Assembly (NCBI GenBank): GCA_902786975.1
Contig: CADAES010000014.1
Coordinates: 1-49,085, forward strand
Direction of reading: 5' to 3'
Length of the DNA stretch: 49,085 nt
Origin: an uncultured Ruminococcus sp.
GTDB lineage: Bacteria > Bacillota > Clostridia > Oscillospirales > Ruminococcaceae
The notes under the pieces: model-generated
Told to the model about the DNA's origin: nothing
The model's input: the letters and a program-made list of their open reading frames with translations, nothing else
Database searches by the model: none
Made by a program: the position numbers and the translations under genes
Shown here: piece after piece, positions 20,858-28,909 of the stretch
How the letters are laid out: every line of letters begins with the position of its first letter
How positions within the stretch are numbered: position 1 is the stretch's first letter

Positions 20858-22339
20858 ATGGATAGATTCAACGAGATTTTGAAAACGATAGACGACTATG
20901 TCTGGGGACTCCCGCTTATAATAGCGATCCTCTGTGTCGGCATCTTTCTGTCATTCAGAGTAAAATTTCTTCAGATTTTTCACCTTCATAAAGGATTCTA
21001 CTTTATGTTCAAAAAGGAAAAAGGCAGCAACGGCGGCGAGATATCGAGTTTTGCAGCCCTTTGTACTGCTTTGTCTGCAACTATAGGTACAGGCAATATA
21101 GTCGGAGTGGCCACTGCCGTTGGTGTTCTCGCAGGCGGTCCGGGCGCTTTGTTCTGGATGTGGGTCGCAGCATTTTTCGGAATGTCTACAAAATACGCTG
21201 AGTGCTTTCTTGCGGTCAAATACAGGAAGTTAGACAAGAACGGACATGCTCTCGGCGGCCCGTTCTATTACATAGAATACGGTATGGGCAGACGCTGGAA
21301 ATGGTTAGCCTGTGTTTTTGCATTCTTCGGTGCTTGTGTGGGACTGTTCGGAATAGGTACTTTTTCTCAGATAAACGGCATAACCTCAGCTGTGCAGAAT
21401 TACTTTGACCCTCAGAGAGAGACTACTGTTAGCATTTTCGGAAAAGAGTACACTCTTGCCGTTGTGATATCCGGAGTAATAATAACCCTGTTCGCCGCAC
21501 TTGTCATTATCGGCGGTATCAAGCGTATATCAGGCGTTGCGCAGATAGTAGTTCCTTTTATGGCCATACTCTATGTGATTGCAGCTGTAAGCATTATCGT
21601 GTTCAACGCCGAAAAGCTGCCGGGTGCTATTTCAACTATATTTACAAGCGCTTTCAATATGAAGGCGGTTGCAGGCGGTACTATACCGATGATGTTCGTA
21701 GCGATGCAAAAAGGCGTCGCAAGAGGGATTTTTTCCAACGAAGCCGGTCTTGGCTCGGCACCTATCGCTGCCGCAGCGGCAAAGACCAAAGAGCCTGTCA
21801 GACAGGGCCTCGTTTCGATGATGGGCACATTTATCGATACTATCGTTATCTGTACAATGACAGGGCTTGCGATAGTTATGATGGGCAGCTATGAAGCAAT
21901 AAATCCTGTTACCAACGCTCCGTATGAGGGCGTAGAAGTCACTACCCACGCTTTTCGGAACGGCTTTTCATTTCTGCCTTCGGGAGTGCCCGCATTTGTG
22001 ATGATGCTATGCCTTGTTTTCTTTGCATTTACTACTATCCTTGGCTGGAATTACTACGGCGAGCGCTGCGTCGAGTATCTGTTCTCGGGCAGCAAAAAAG
22101 CAGTTTCGGTATACAGATATCTCTATATCGCTGCTATAGCGTTCGGTCCTTATATGACCGTATCTGCTGTGTGGACCGTTGCTGATATCTTCAACGGACT
22201 TATGGCTATCCCGAACCTTATCGCTTTGCTTGCTTTGAACAAGGTGGTTGCCGATGATACAAAAGTCTATATCTATAAGCTTAAACGGTCACGAAGGTTA
22301 AAAAAACTCAGAAGAAGGAGACACAGCCATGAAACTTGA
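20858..22339 (+). CDS. Sodium/amino-acid (alanine or glycine) symporter, AGCS family (493 aa)
   Basis: Inner-membrane transporter importing a small neutral amino acid with sodium. About eleven membrane helices. Family signatures: SSFAALCTALSATIGTGNIV (residues ~60-80), GGPGALFWMWVAAFFGMSTK, FSNEAGLGSAPIAAAAAKT (~290-308) and ILGWNYYGERCVEYLF near 400. The C-terminus is strongly basic (KLKRSRRLKKLRRRRHS). ATG at 20858 with AAGGAAAGG before it; an in-frame TTG at 20843 has no site. It overlaps the next gene by 11 bases. No clear promoter found in 20814-20857. The substrate cannot be read from sequence; alanine would fit the alaS T-box nearby, but that is only a thought. Confidence 0.93.
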   Translation: MDRFNEILKTIDDYVWGLPLIIAILCVGIFLSFRVKFLQIFHLHKGFYFMFKKEKGSNGGEISSFAALCTALSATIGTGNIVGVATAVGVLAGGPGALFWMWVAAFFGMSTKYAECFLAVKYRKLDKNGHALGGPFYYIEYGMGRRWKWLACVFAFFGACVGLFGIGTFSQINGITSAVQNYFDPQRETTVSIFGKEYTLAVVISGVIITLFAALVIIGGIKRISGVAQIVVPFMAILYVIAAVSIIVFNAEKLPGAISTIFTSAFNMKAVAGGTIPMMFVAMQKGVARGIFSNEAGLGSAPIAAAAAKTKEPVRQGLVSMMGTFIDTIVICTMTGLAIVMMGSYEAINPVTNAPYEGVEVTTHAFRNGFSFLPSGVPAFVMMLCLVFFAFTTILGWNYYGERCVEYLFSGSKKAVSVYRYLYIAAIAFGPYMTVSAVWTVADIFNGLMAIPNLIALLALNKVVADDTKVYIYKLKRSRRLKKLRRRRHSHET

Positions 22340-22871
22340 AACAGAAAGACTTGTCCTGCGGGAATGGGAAGAAAGAGATGCGCAAAGTCTTTACGAATAC
22401 GCAAAAGACCCGGATGTCGGACCTATCGCTGGCTGGCCTGCACATACGAGCATTGACGAGAGCAGACAGGTCATAAGCTCTGTTTTCAGCGCAACCGAGA
22501 CATATGCTGTCTGCCTTAAAGAAAACAACAAAGCGATAGGCTGTATCGCACTCAAACTTGTCGGTGTTACGGATATGACCGAAAAGGAAGACGAATGTGA
22601 GCTTGGCTACTGGATAGGCAAACCGTTCTGGGGTCAGGGTCTTATACCCGAGGCAGCAAAGGAACTGCTGCGCCACGCATTTGAGGATCTCGGTATGTCT
22701 GCGGTTTGGTGCGGATACTACGACGGCAACGAAAAGTCAAAGCGTGTTCAGCAAAAGTGCGGTTTTGTCTGCCAGTTCACCAGTAATGATGTAGACGTAC
22801 CGCTGATGAACGAAAAACGTACAGGTCATGTATCTCTGCTCACAAAGCAGGATTGGCTCAAAAACAGATAA
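22329..22871 (+). CDS. GNAT-family N-acetyltransferase, RimJ/RimL type (180 aa)
   Basis: Acetyl-CoA-dependent acetyltransferase. It starts with KLETERLVLREWEERDAQSL, typical of the RimJ/RimL group. The acetyl-CoA region is ELGYWIGKPFWGQGLIPEAA (~95-114), where the Q/RxxGxG/A loop is WGQGLIPEA. NEKSKRVQQKCGF near 136-148 is the conserved N..S....K.GF end. Acceptor unknown (ribosomal protein N-terminus, antibiotic or amino acid). AAGGAG (22315-22320) lies 8 bases before the ATG, inside the end of the symporter gene, so the two are coupled. Confidence 0.9.
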   Translation: MKLETERLVLREWEERDAQSLYEYAKDPDVGPIAGWPAHTSIDESRQVISSVFSATETYAVCLKENNKAIGCIALKLVGVTDMTEKEDECELGYWIGKPFWGQGLIPEAAKELLRHAFEDLGMSAVWCGYYDGNEKSKRVQQKCGFVCQFTSNDVDVPLMNEKRTGHVSLLTKQDWLKNR

Positions 22872-22875
22872 GATC

Positions 22876-22916
22876 AGCCTTGCCGTCCGATATAGGACAG
22901 CAAGGCTCTCTCTTTT
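22876..22916 (+). terminator. Terminator after the GNAT gene
   Basis: AGCCTTGCCGTCC (22876-22888) and GGACAGCAAGGCT (22895-22907), 13 positions with one mismatch, followed by CTCTCTTTTT. The minus-strand neighbour also ends here, but that side has no strong T-run. Confidence 0.8.
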
Positions 22917-23728
22917 TATTTATAGTGTTCAAGCAGAAACTTTGCGACTCCGTCGTCGTTGTTTGAAGCTATGATGCCGTCAGCGACTGCTTTAAGGCGT
23001 TCATCAGCATTTTGTACTGCATAAGCTTCATCTGCAAGCTCAAACATATCAATATCGTTCACTCCGTCACCGAACGCAACTATCCGTTCACATCCCGTAA
23101 GCTTTGCAAGCTGTCTGACAGCGTTTGCTTTTGAAGCCGCTTTGGGTATAAGCTCCAGCCACTGTTCGCCCGAATAAATATCGCTCTGATAAAAGCAGCG
23201 AAATATATCCTTGTATCTTTCATACAGCGGTTCGAGCTTCTCGATGCTGTCTATACAGGTAAAATAGAATATCTCGCCCTCTGTCAGCTCCTCAAAGCTT
23301 TCGACCGGTCTGTCACGGGGGTCGCCTTTGCGTGTGAGCACAAAATCAGCTTCGGGCTTTGAGATTCTGCTTTTTATATATGAAAATCGTTCTATCCCGT
23401 CAACGAATGAATAGATTATCGGATACACACATGATTTTATAAGCTCTTTAGCAAGCACTGTTGCCTGCTGCTTGTCAAAGAAACACTTGTATAGTATTTC
23501 TCCGCTGATATTGTCCCTTATCATAACGCCGTTGTAGACTATAAGAGGGAATTTTGCAGTCAGCCCTTGTGTGACCTTGTGAGATGTGTTGTATGAACGA
23601 GCAGTCGCATAGGAAAACATCATACCCTTGTCAACAAGCTCATTAACGGTTTTGTTTGTAAAATCCGATGACCTCTGGTCGCTTCTGAGCAAAGTTCCGT
23701 CTAGGTCCGAAACATAAAGTGTTTTCAT
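22916..23728 (-). CDS. HAD-superfamily Cof-type phosphatase (270 aa)
   Basis: Cytoplasmic sugar-phosphate or nucleotide phosphatase. Motif I is YVSDLDGTLLRSD (catalytic Asp pair at residues ~8 and 10). A C2B cap domain occupies ~85-195. Motif III/IV is AFGDGVNDIDMFELAD near 220. Lys in SKANAVRQLA precedes it. The start is set at 23728 (MKTLYVSDLDG) because AAAGGTGAT lies before it and a perfect promoter ends just upstream. A longer ORF to 23836 would run through the promoter. Substrate not predictable. Confidence 0.9.
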   Translation of the reverse strand: MKTLYVSDLDGTLLRSDQRSSDFTNKTVNELVDKGMMFSYATARSYNTSHKVTQGLTAKFPLIVYNGVMIRDNISGEILYKCFFDKQQATVLAKELIKSCVYPIIYSFVDGIERFSYIKSRISKPEADFVLTRKGDPRDRPVESFEELTEGEIFYFTCIDSIEKLEPLYERYKDIFRCFYQSDIYSGEQWLELIPKAASKANAVRQLAKLTGCERIVAFGDGVNDIDMFELADEAYAVQNADERLKAVADGIIASNNDDGVAKFLLEHYK

Positions 23729-23744
23729 TATTATCACCTTTTTG

Positions 23745-23773
23745 ATTATATCATCTGCGATGATCGGTGTCAA
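23745..23773 (-). promoter_or_regulatory. Promoter of the HAD phosphatase gene
   Basis: Minus strand: TTGACA (23773-23768), 17-base spacer, TATAAT (23750-23745). Both hexamers are consensus. Confidence 0.85.
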
Positions 23774-23804
23774 CAGTGATATGTTCGTGTTCATAAAAAG
23801 GGTA

Positions 23805-23833
23805 TTGAAAAATGTGCGGTAATGTGGTACAAT
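23805..23833 (+). promoter_or_regulatory. Promoter of pyrE
   Basis: TTGAAA (23805-23810), 17-base spacer, TACAAT (23828-23833). Confidence 0.7.
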
Positions 23834-23868
23834 CATTTTGTAGTGAAATACAGAAAGGAATGAAAATT

Positions 23869-24531
23869 ATGACTTACAAGGAAAATTTTATTAAATTCAT
23901 GGTAGACTGCGGCGTTCTTACATTTGGTGAGTTCACTCTCAAAAGCGGAAGAAAAGCACCGTATTTCGTCAATACAGGTAATTATAAAACGGGTGACCAG
24001 CTTGCAAAGCTCGGCGAGTTCTATGCTGAGTGTATCAAGGAGAACAATATAGATGTTCAGACTCTTTTCGGACCTGCTTACAAGGGTATACCGCTTGCTG
24101 TTTCCGCCGCTGTAGCTCTTTATAACAAGTATGGTATCAAGGTTAGCTATTGCTTTGACAGAAAAGAAGTTAAGGACCACGGCGAGGGCGGAATGTTCGT
24201 CGGCAAAAAACTTGAGGACAACGAAAAGGTCGTTATCATTGAGGACGTTATGACCTCCGGCAAGGCTCTCAGAGAGGTAATGCCCAAACTTACAGAGTCT
24301 GCAAATGTCAACGTTACAGGAATGGTAATCACCGTTGACAGAATGGAAAAAGCGCTTGATTCAGACCTTTCGGCAGTTGAACAGGCGTATAAGGACTTCG
24401 GCGTTAAGGTCTATTCTATCGTTAATATCAACGATATCATCAAGGCTATCCAGGACGGTGTTGTACAGGGCAAGGAGTACCTTGACAAGATGCTGGAGTA
24501 CAGAAATACCTACGGTGTAAATAAAAATTGA
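23869..24531 (+). CDS. pyrE: Orotate phosphoribosyltransferase (220 aa)
   Basis: Converts orotate and PRPP to OMP in pyrimidine synthesis. FTLKSGRKAPYFVNTGNYK (residues ~22-40) is the N-terminal OPRT motif. FGPAYKGIPLAVSAAVAL precedes the core. SYCFDRKEVKDHGEGG is the flexible catalytic loop with the Lys residues. VVIIEDVMTSGKALREVMPK is the PRPP loop. ATG at 23869 with AAAGGA (23854-23859) 9 bases before it; in-frame ATG at 23860 abuts that site. Single-gene unit, away from pyrB. Confidence 0.96.
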   Translation: MTYKENFIKFMVDCGVLTFGEFTLKSGRKAPYFVNTGNYKTGDQLAKLGEFYAECIKENNIDVQTLFGPAYKGIPLAVSAAVALYNKYGIKVSYCFDRKEVKDHGEGGMFVGKKLEDNEKVVIIEDVMTSGKALREVMPKLTESANVNVTGMVITVDRMEKALDSDLSAVEQAYKDFGVKVYSIVNINDIIKAIQDGVVQGKEYLDKMLEYRNTYGVNKN

Positions 24532-24536
24532 TATTG

Positions 24537-24559
24537 TTACAAATTGATAACATTTGTAA
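24537..24559. promoter_or_regulatory. Inverted repeat behind pyrE, ahead of a small promoter
   Basis: TTACAAAT (24537-24544) and ATTTGTAA (24552-24559), eight perfect pairs around TGATAAC. Related GTAGCAATATGTAAC follows at 24566-24580. There is no T-run, so it is unlikely to be a terminator; an operator is possible. Confidence 0.4.
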
Positions 24560-24591
24560 TGATTTTGTAGCAATATGTAACTTGTCTGTTG

Positions 24592-24620
24592 TTGAAGGTT
24601 ACAGAACATATGTGTATAAT
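24592..24620 (+). promoter_or_regulatory. Promoter of a small transcript
   Basis: TTGAAG (24592-24597), 17-base spacer, TATAAT (24615-24620). With the terminator at 24711-24736 it defines a transcript of about 110 bases. Confidence 0.65.
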
Positions 24621-24650
24621 GTTAATTGTAGGACAAGAAAGGAAAAAAGA

Positions 24651-24719
24651 ATGAACACTAAGATCAAAACTCTTAGCTCGTTTCATCCTCTCCAAAATTT
24701 TTACACAAGCAAAAGGTAG
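24651..24719 (+). CDS. Possible 22-codon peptide ORF within a ~110-base transcript
   Basis: ATG at 24651 with AAGAAAGGAAAAAAG before it (AAAGG 10 bases upstream) and TAG at 24717-24719. The stop lies within the left arm of the terminator. The peptide starts MNTKIKTLSSFH and ends FYTSKR; it is basic, not hydrophobic, and resembles nothing I know. It may be a true small protein, a leader peptide, or chance within a small RNA. Placed between pyrE and a small membrane-protein gene, each with its own promoter. Confidence 0.35.
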   Translation: MNTKIKTLSSFHPLQNFYTSKR

Positions 24720-24736
24720 CCAATGGCTGCCTTTTT
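24711..24736 (+). terminator. Terminator of the small transcript
   Basis: AAAAGGTAGCC / GGCTGCCTTTT, 11 pairs with one G-U, three-base loop AAT, followed by TTTTG. Confidence 0.85.
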
Positions 24737-24764
24737 GTTTTCCAAAAATAAGTTTTACAAGCAC

Positions 24765-24793
24765 TTGAAAAATTCTTTGAAGTGGTGTATAAT
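24765..24793 (+). promoter_or_regulatory. Promoter of the 63-aa membrane protein gene
   Basis: TTGAAA (24765-24770), 17-base spacer, TATAAT (24788-24793). Confidence 0.75.
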
Positions 24794-24825
24794 ACTACTG
24801 TTACAATCACACGGGAGGAAATAAG

Positions 24826-25017
24826 ATGTCGGCAAAGGCAAAAAAGCGCAAAAACAGATATAAGCTGGGTATAATCCTTATCATAAGCCTGTTTATCCTG
24901 ATAGTATCGTTTGTGGCATATATGAACAATACAACGCTTGAAGATGTGCTCAATGAAAAGTACGATAACAGCATTGTCGTTCATCAGGACGATTACGGGC
25001 AGAACAACAGCAAATAA
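24826..25017 (+). CDS. Small single-pass membrane protein (63 aa)
   Basis: GGGAGGAA (24813-24820) lies 5 bases before the ATG. Basic N-terminus (SAKAKKRKNRYK), one hydrophobic helix at ~14-32 (GIILIISLFILIVSFVAYM), then an acidic, Asn-rich tail (LEDVLNEKYDN). The charge pattern predicts the N-terminus inside and the tail outside. Own promoter and terminator. Family and function unknown. Confidence 0.75.
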   Translation: MSAKAKKRKNRYKLGIILIISLFILIVSFVAYMNNTTLEDVLNEKYDNSIVVHQDDYGQNNSK

Positions 25018-25028
25018 AACATTCTTAC

Positions 25029-25060
25029 AAAGGGCTGAATTTTACATAACAGCCCTTTTT
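25029..25060 (+). terminator. Rho-independent terminator
   Basis: AAAGGGCTG (25029-25037) with CAGCCCTTT (25050-25058), followed by TT. Confidence 0.85.
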
Positions 25061-25063
25061 CTA

Positions 25064-25092
25064 TTGATTTTTTCTGTCAAATGTGATATAAT
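25064..25092 (+). promoter_or_regulatory. Promoter of the oxidoreductase operon
   Basis: TTGATT (25064-25069), 17-base spacer, TATAAT (25087-25092). It serves 25144-28185 and probably 28854. Confidence 0.7.
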
Positions 25093-25143
25093 TTACTCAA
25101 ATCAGATTTTATTTTTTAGATACTATTCCAAAGAGGTGATCTT

Positions 25144-26568
25144 GTGTACGATGTAATAATTATCGGAGCAGGTGCTGTCGGCTGTGCTGCGGCAATGGAG
25201 CTTTCAAAGTATAAGCTCAGGATATGCGTTATAGACAAGGAAAGTGATGTCTGTGAAGGCACTTCCAAGGCTAACAGCGCAATCGTCCACGCAGGCTTTG
25301 ATGCCAAGCCCGGTACCCTTAAAGCCGAGCTTAATGTGCGTGGAAGCAAGCTTATGAAAAAGCTTTCCGAGAAACTTGATTTTGCGTACAAGCAAAACGG
25401 CGCTATGGTGCTGTGCTTTGATGAAGCTGACGCAGGAAAGCTAGAGGAGCTGAAGCAAAGAGCAAGCATCAACGGTGTTGAGGGCGTAAGCATTATAAGC
25501 GGTGATGAAGCAAGAAAGCTCGAGCCTTCGCTTTCTGATGAAGTGAAAGCTGCTTTGCTCGCAAATACCTCAGCTATCGTTTGTCCTTTTGAGATGACGC
25601 TTGCTTTTGCCGAGAACGCCTATGCTAACGGCACTGAATTCAGGCTTAGTGAAAAAGTCAGCGCAATTTCAAATAAGGACGGCGTATTTACAGTCACTAC
25701 CGATAAAGGTGAACTTACCGCCGGTATCGTTATAAATGCAGCTGGTGTGTTCGCTGACGAGATACACTCTATGGTAAGCGCTCAGCCGATGAAGATAACC
25801 CCGAGGAGAGGCGAATATATGCTGATGGATAAGGCAGCAGGCAGTACCGTCAGCAGAACGATATTCCAGCTCCCGACTAAAATGGGTAAGGGTATTCTTG
25901 TTACACCGACCGTACACGGAAATCTTCTTGCAGGTCCGACCGCAGAGGACATCGACGATAAGCTCGATGTTGCCACTACAAGACAAGGCTTGGACGAGGT
26001 CAGAGCAAAGGGTTCGCTCTCGGTGAAGAATATCCCGTTCAACAAGGTCATTACGGGCTTTTCAGGCCTGCGTGCCGTGGGAGATACCGGTGATTTCATC
26101 ATAAGAGAAAGTGACGTTAAGGGCTTTATCGATGCTGCAGGAATCGAGTCTCCGGGTCTTACATCAGCTCCCGCTATCGGAGAATACCTCTGTGAGATAG
26201 TTTCGGGAATAATTAAGCTTGAAAAGAAGGATAACTATATAGATACAAGAAAGGGCGTTGTTCATTTCGGCACCCTTACAAAGGAACAGCAAAACGAGCT
26301 TATCGCAAAGGACCCTTCTTATGGCAGGATTGTTTGCAGATGTGAGGGAGTCACCGAGGGAGAGATCCTTGACGCTATAAACAGACCTCTCGGTGCAAGA
26401 ACGCTCGACGGTGTTAAAAGACGTACAAGAGCCGGTATGGGAAGATGTCAGGCAGGCTTCTGTTCTCCGACAACAATGGCTCTTATCGCACAAAAGCTCG
26501 GCATCAGCATCGCTGATGTCAGAAAGACAGGCGCTTTTGACGCAGACAGGAGGCAGGACGATGAATAA
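25144..26568 (+). CDS. GlpA-like FAD-dependent oxidoreductase with BFD-type [2Fe-2S] domain (474 aa)
   Basis: Probable large subunit of a glycerol-3-phosphate-type dehydrogenase. The FAD-binding motif is IIIGAGAVGCAAAMEL (residues 5-20). The DAO-type core follows (SKANSAIVHAGFDAKPGT). KVITGFSGLRAVGDTGDFII is the C-terminal FAD contact. The last ~90 residues form a BFD-like domain with four Cys (VCRCEGVTEGE, then GMGRCQAGFCSP) expected to bind a [2Fe-2S] cluster. GTG start at 25144 with AAAGAGGTGAT before it. It overlaps the next gene by 8 bases. The three-gene set with an NAD/FAD protein and DUF1667 is common in Clostridia next to glycerol genes; no glpK or glpF is in this window, so the substrate is inferred. 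Confidence 0.88.
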   Translation: MYDVIIIGAGAVGCAAAMELSKYKLRICVIDKESDVCEGTSKANSAIVHAGFDAKPGTLKAELNVRGSKLMKKLSEKLDFAYKQNGAMVLCFDEADAGKLEELKQRASINGVEGVSIISGDEARKLEPSLSDEVKAALLANTSAIVCPFEMTLAFAENAYANGTEFRLSEKVSAISNKDGVFTVTTDKGELTAGIVINAAGVFADEIHSMVSAQPMKITPRRGEYMLMDKAAGSTVSRTIFQLPTKMGKGILVTPTVHGNLLAGPTAEDIDDKLDVATTRQGLDEVRAKGSLSVKNIPFNKVITGFSGLRAVGDTGDFIIRESDVKGFIDAAGIESPGLTSAPAIGEYLCEIVSGIIKLEKKDNYIDTRKGVVHFGTLTKEQQNELIAKDPSYGRIVCRCEGVTEGEILDAINRPLGARTLDGVKRRTRAGMGRCQAGFCSPTTMALIAQKLGISIADVRKTGAFDADRRQDDE

Positions 26569-27835
26569 ATACGATCTTATCGTTATCGGCGGCGGTCCTG
26601 CGGGAATGGCTGCAGCGTTGTCGGCAAAGAAGGCAGGTATAAATGACCTGCTCATAGTTGAGCGAGACAGCGTTCTCGGAGGTATACTCAATCAGTGTAT
26701 CCATAACGGCTTTGGTCTGCATACCTTCAAAGAGGAGCTTACAGGCCCCGAATATGCCGAAAGGTACTCGGATATGGTAAAACAGGAGGAAATACCGTAT
26801 GAGCTGAATACAATGGTGCTTTCTCTTGAACAGACCGAGGACGGTCTGAAGGCTGTAACTGTCATAAGCCCCAAGCGAGGTGTTCAGACACTTTATGCAA
26901 AGGCTGTGATACTTGCGATGGGCTGCCGTGAAAGACCCAGAGGCGCATTGAATATCCCAGGATTCAGACCTCAGGGCGTTTATACAGCAGGAACAGCGCA
27001 AAAGCTCGTCAATCTTGAAGGCGCAAAGATAGGCAAGCAGGTCGTTATATTAGGCTCTGGAGACATAGGGCTTATAATGGCAAGGAGAATGACTCTTGAA
27101 GGCGCAAAGGTCACGGCTGTTGCTGAACTTATGCCATACTCAAGCGGCTTAAAGCGTAATATAGTCCAGTGTCTTGACGATTTCGGCATACCGCTTCTGC
27201 TCAGCCACACGGTCGTAGATATCAAGGGCAGGGAAAAGCTCGAGGGAGTGTATATAGCGAAAGTCGATGAGAAACTGCGACCGATAGAGGGTACGGAGGA
27301 ATACTATCCCTGCGATACGCTGCTGCTTTCCTGCGGTCTGATACCTGAAAACGAGCTTTCTCTCGGTGCGGGTATCGAGATAGACCCGAGGACGAACGGT
27401 GCTTTTGTCGATGAAAGCCTTGAAACGAATATCAGCGGTGTGTTTGCGTGCGGCAACGTGCTTCACGTCCACGACCTTGTGGACTTTGTTTCAGAGGAAT
27501 CTTCAAGGGCAGGCGCAAGCGCAGCAGAGTATATCCTCAGCGGAGATAGGCAAAAGGGCAGAGTGATCGACGTCAATGCAGGAAACGGTGTGAGATATAC
27601 CGTCCCGTGCAGGATAGACCTTAACAAAACTTCGGAGCTTACGCATATCCGATTCAGAGTTACAGGAGTGTTCAAGAACACTGCTATAGTCGTTAAAAGC
27701 GGTGACAAGGAGCTTCTGAGAAAAAGAACACAGATACTTGTTCCGAGCGAAATGGTCGATCTTTTGCTGAAAAAAGAAAAGCTCTCTGAAATCGACCAGA
27801 GCATTGATGTCTATATTGAGGAGGTGCAGAAATGA
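26561..27835 (+). CDS. FAD/NAD(P)-dependent oxidoreductase, second subunit (424 aa)
   Basis: Pyridine-nucleotide-disulfide-oxidoreductase fold. FAD motif LIVIGGGPAGMAAALSAKKA near residue 5. The GCRERPRGALNIPGFRPQGV stretch is typical of the subunit paired with GlpA-like proteins. NAD motif VVILGSGDIGLIMARRMTLE near 160. Second FAD contact GVFACGNVLHVHDLVDFVSE near 300. There is no CxxC redox pair as in thioredoxin reductase. Likely passes electrons between NAD(H) and the GlpA-like partner. AGGAGG lies 7 bases before the ATG at 26561; a longer upstream reading is a shadow of the previous gene. Its TGA overlaps the next ATG (ATGA). Confidence 0.88.
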   Translation: MNKYDLIVIGGGPAGMAAALSAKKAGINDLLIVERDSVLGGILNQCIHNGFGLHTFKEELTGPEYAERYSDMVKQEEIPYELNTMVLSLEQTEDGLKAVTVISPKRGVQTLYAKAVILAMGCRERPRGALNIPGFRPQGVYTAGTAQKLVNLEGAKIGKQVVILGSGDIGLIMARRMTLEGAKVTAVAELMPYSSGLKRNIVQCLDDFGIPLLLSHTVVDIKGREKLEGVYIAKVDEKLRPIEGTEEYYPCDTLLLSCGLIPENELSLGAGIEIDPRTNGAFVDESLETNISGVFACGNVLHVHDLVDFVSEESSRAGASAAEYILSGDRQKGRVIDVNAGNGVRYTVPCRIDLNKTSELTHIRFRVTGVFKNTAIVVKSGDKELLRKRTQILVPSEMVDLLLKKEKLSEIDQSIDVYIEEVQK

Positions 27836-28185
27836 TAAAAGAGCTTACCTGTATATGCTGTCCTATGGGCTGTTCGCTTTCTGCACAGATAGAAAACGGT
27901 GAGGTCGTTTCGGTAACGGGAAATACCTGTATCAGAGGCGAGAATTATGCCAAAAGCGAGGTTACAGCGCCCGTGAGGACAGTAACTACGACAGTAATAT
28001 CAGAAAGCGGCAGACCGATACCCGTTAAGACCAAAGAGCCTGTTGCCAAGGAAAAGATATTCGAGGCCGTGGAGCAGATAAAGAAAACAAAAGTCAGTCT
28101 TCCCGTGAAAATGGGAGATGTCGTTATAAGCAACGTCGCAGATACCGGGATCGATATAGTTGCAACACGGTCTGTTGAACGATAA
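27832..28185 (+). CDS. DUF1667 cysteine-rich protein of the oxidoreductase complex (117 aa)
   Basis: Four N-terminal cysteines (LTCICCPMGCSL) and a fifth in GNTCIRGENYAKSE are the DUF1667 pattern and may hold a cluster or metal. The rest (APVRTVTTTVISESGRPIPV, KEKIFEAVEQI) is the conserved small domain. It is the usual third member after a GlpA-like and an NAD/FAD subunit, translated through an ATGA overlap, and thought to be an electron-transfer or stability subunit. Its exact role is not established. Confidence 0.88.
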   Translation: MIKELTCICCPMGCSLSAQIENGEVVSVTGNTCIRGENYAKSEVTAPVRTVTTTVISESGRPIPVKTKEPVAKEKIFEAVEQIKKTKVSLPVKMGDVVISNVADTGIDIVATRSVER

Positions 28186-28212
28186 GGTTGTCTACACAGG
28201 AGGAGGGAATGT

Positions 28213-28854
28213 ATGAACATTGCCAAGATCATTGTAAATCAGCAGAGCAGTATCAGGATAGATGCGGTAAACAAGCTGTACTTTGACCCTTTCAACCTCA
28301 AGGACGAGCCGCACAATGCAGATATCGTTTTTGTGACACATGAGCACTACGACCATTTTTCGCCAAAGGATATCCTTAAAGCAGCGAATGAAAAGACAAT
28401 ATTCGTCGTCCCTCAGAGCATGAAAGACGTATTCCGCAAAAAGTGTGATGTTCCGATAGAAAGGATATATCCGATGGTCGGCGGACAGACAGCTCTTATC
28501 GTGGGTGTCCCTATACAGGCTGTAAGCGCATATAATCTGAACAAGCCGTTCCACCCGAAAAAGAACGGCTGGCTGGGATATGTCGTTACTGTAGAGGACA
28601 GTCGAGTGTATATCTGCGGTGATACCGACGATACGCCCGAGGCAAGGAGCGTTAAATGCGATATAGTTTGCGTTCCTGTCGGCGGTACATATACAATGGA
28701 TGCAAAGGAGGCAGCTGCTTTTGTCAACACGATAAGACCGAGGATAGCAGTCCCAGTGCATTACGGAACTGTTGTAGGCAAGCCTGCCGATGCAGATATA
28801 TTTGAAAAGAACGTTATGAAAAACATACCCGTATGCCGAAAGCTGTTCTTTTAA
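28213..28854 (+). CDS. Metallo-beta-lactamase-fold hydrolase, UlaG-like (213 aa)
   Basis: Metal-dependent hydrolase. The motif THEHYDHFSP (H43, H45, D47, H48) binds two metals. Further ligands are likely in YICGDTDDTPEA (Asp near 138) and AVPVHYGTVVG (His near 182). The small size and the IRIDAVNKLYFDPF start fit UlaG/YtkL-like enzymes. Substrate unknown. GGAGGAGGG lies before the ATG, 27 bases after the DUF1667 gene, with no promoter between, so it is probably the last gene of the operon. Confidence 0.87.
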   Translation: MNIAKIIVNQQSSIRIDAVNKLYFDPFNLKDEPHNADIVFVTHEHYDHFSPKDILKAANEKTIFVVPQSMKDVFRKKCDVPIERIYPMVGGQTALIVGVPIQAVSAYNLNKPFHPKKNGWLGYVVTVEDSRVYICGDTDDTPEARSVKCDIVCVPVGGTYTMDAKEAAAFVNTIRPRIAVPVHYGTVVGKPADADIFEKNVMKNIPVCRKLFF

Positions 28855-28875
28855 CGACACAGATTAATCCGATCC

Positions 28876-28909
28876 ACTCCCCGTAATTATAGATCACGGG
28901 GAGTTTTCT
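28876..28909 (+). terminator. Terminator of the oxidoreductase operon
   Basis: ACTCCCCGT (28876-28884) with ACGGGGAGT (28896-28904), followed by TTTCTT. Confidence 0.85.
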
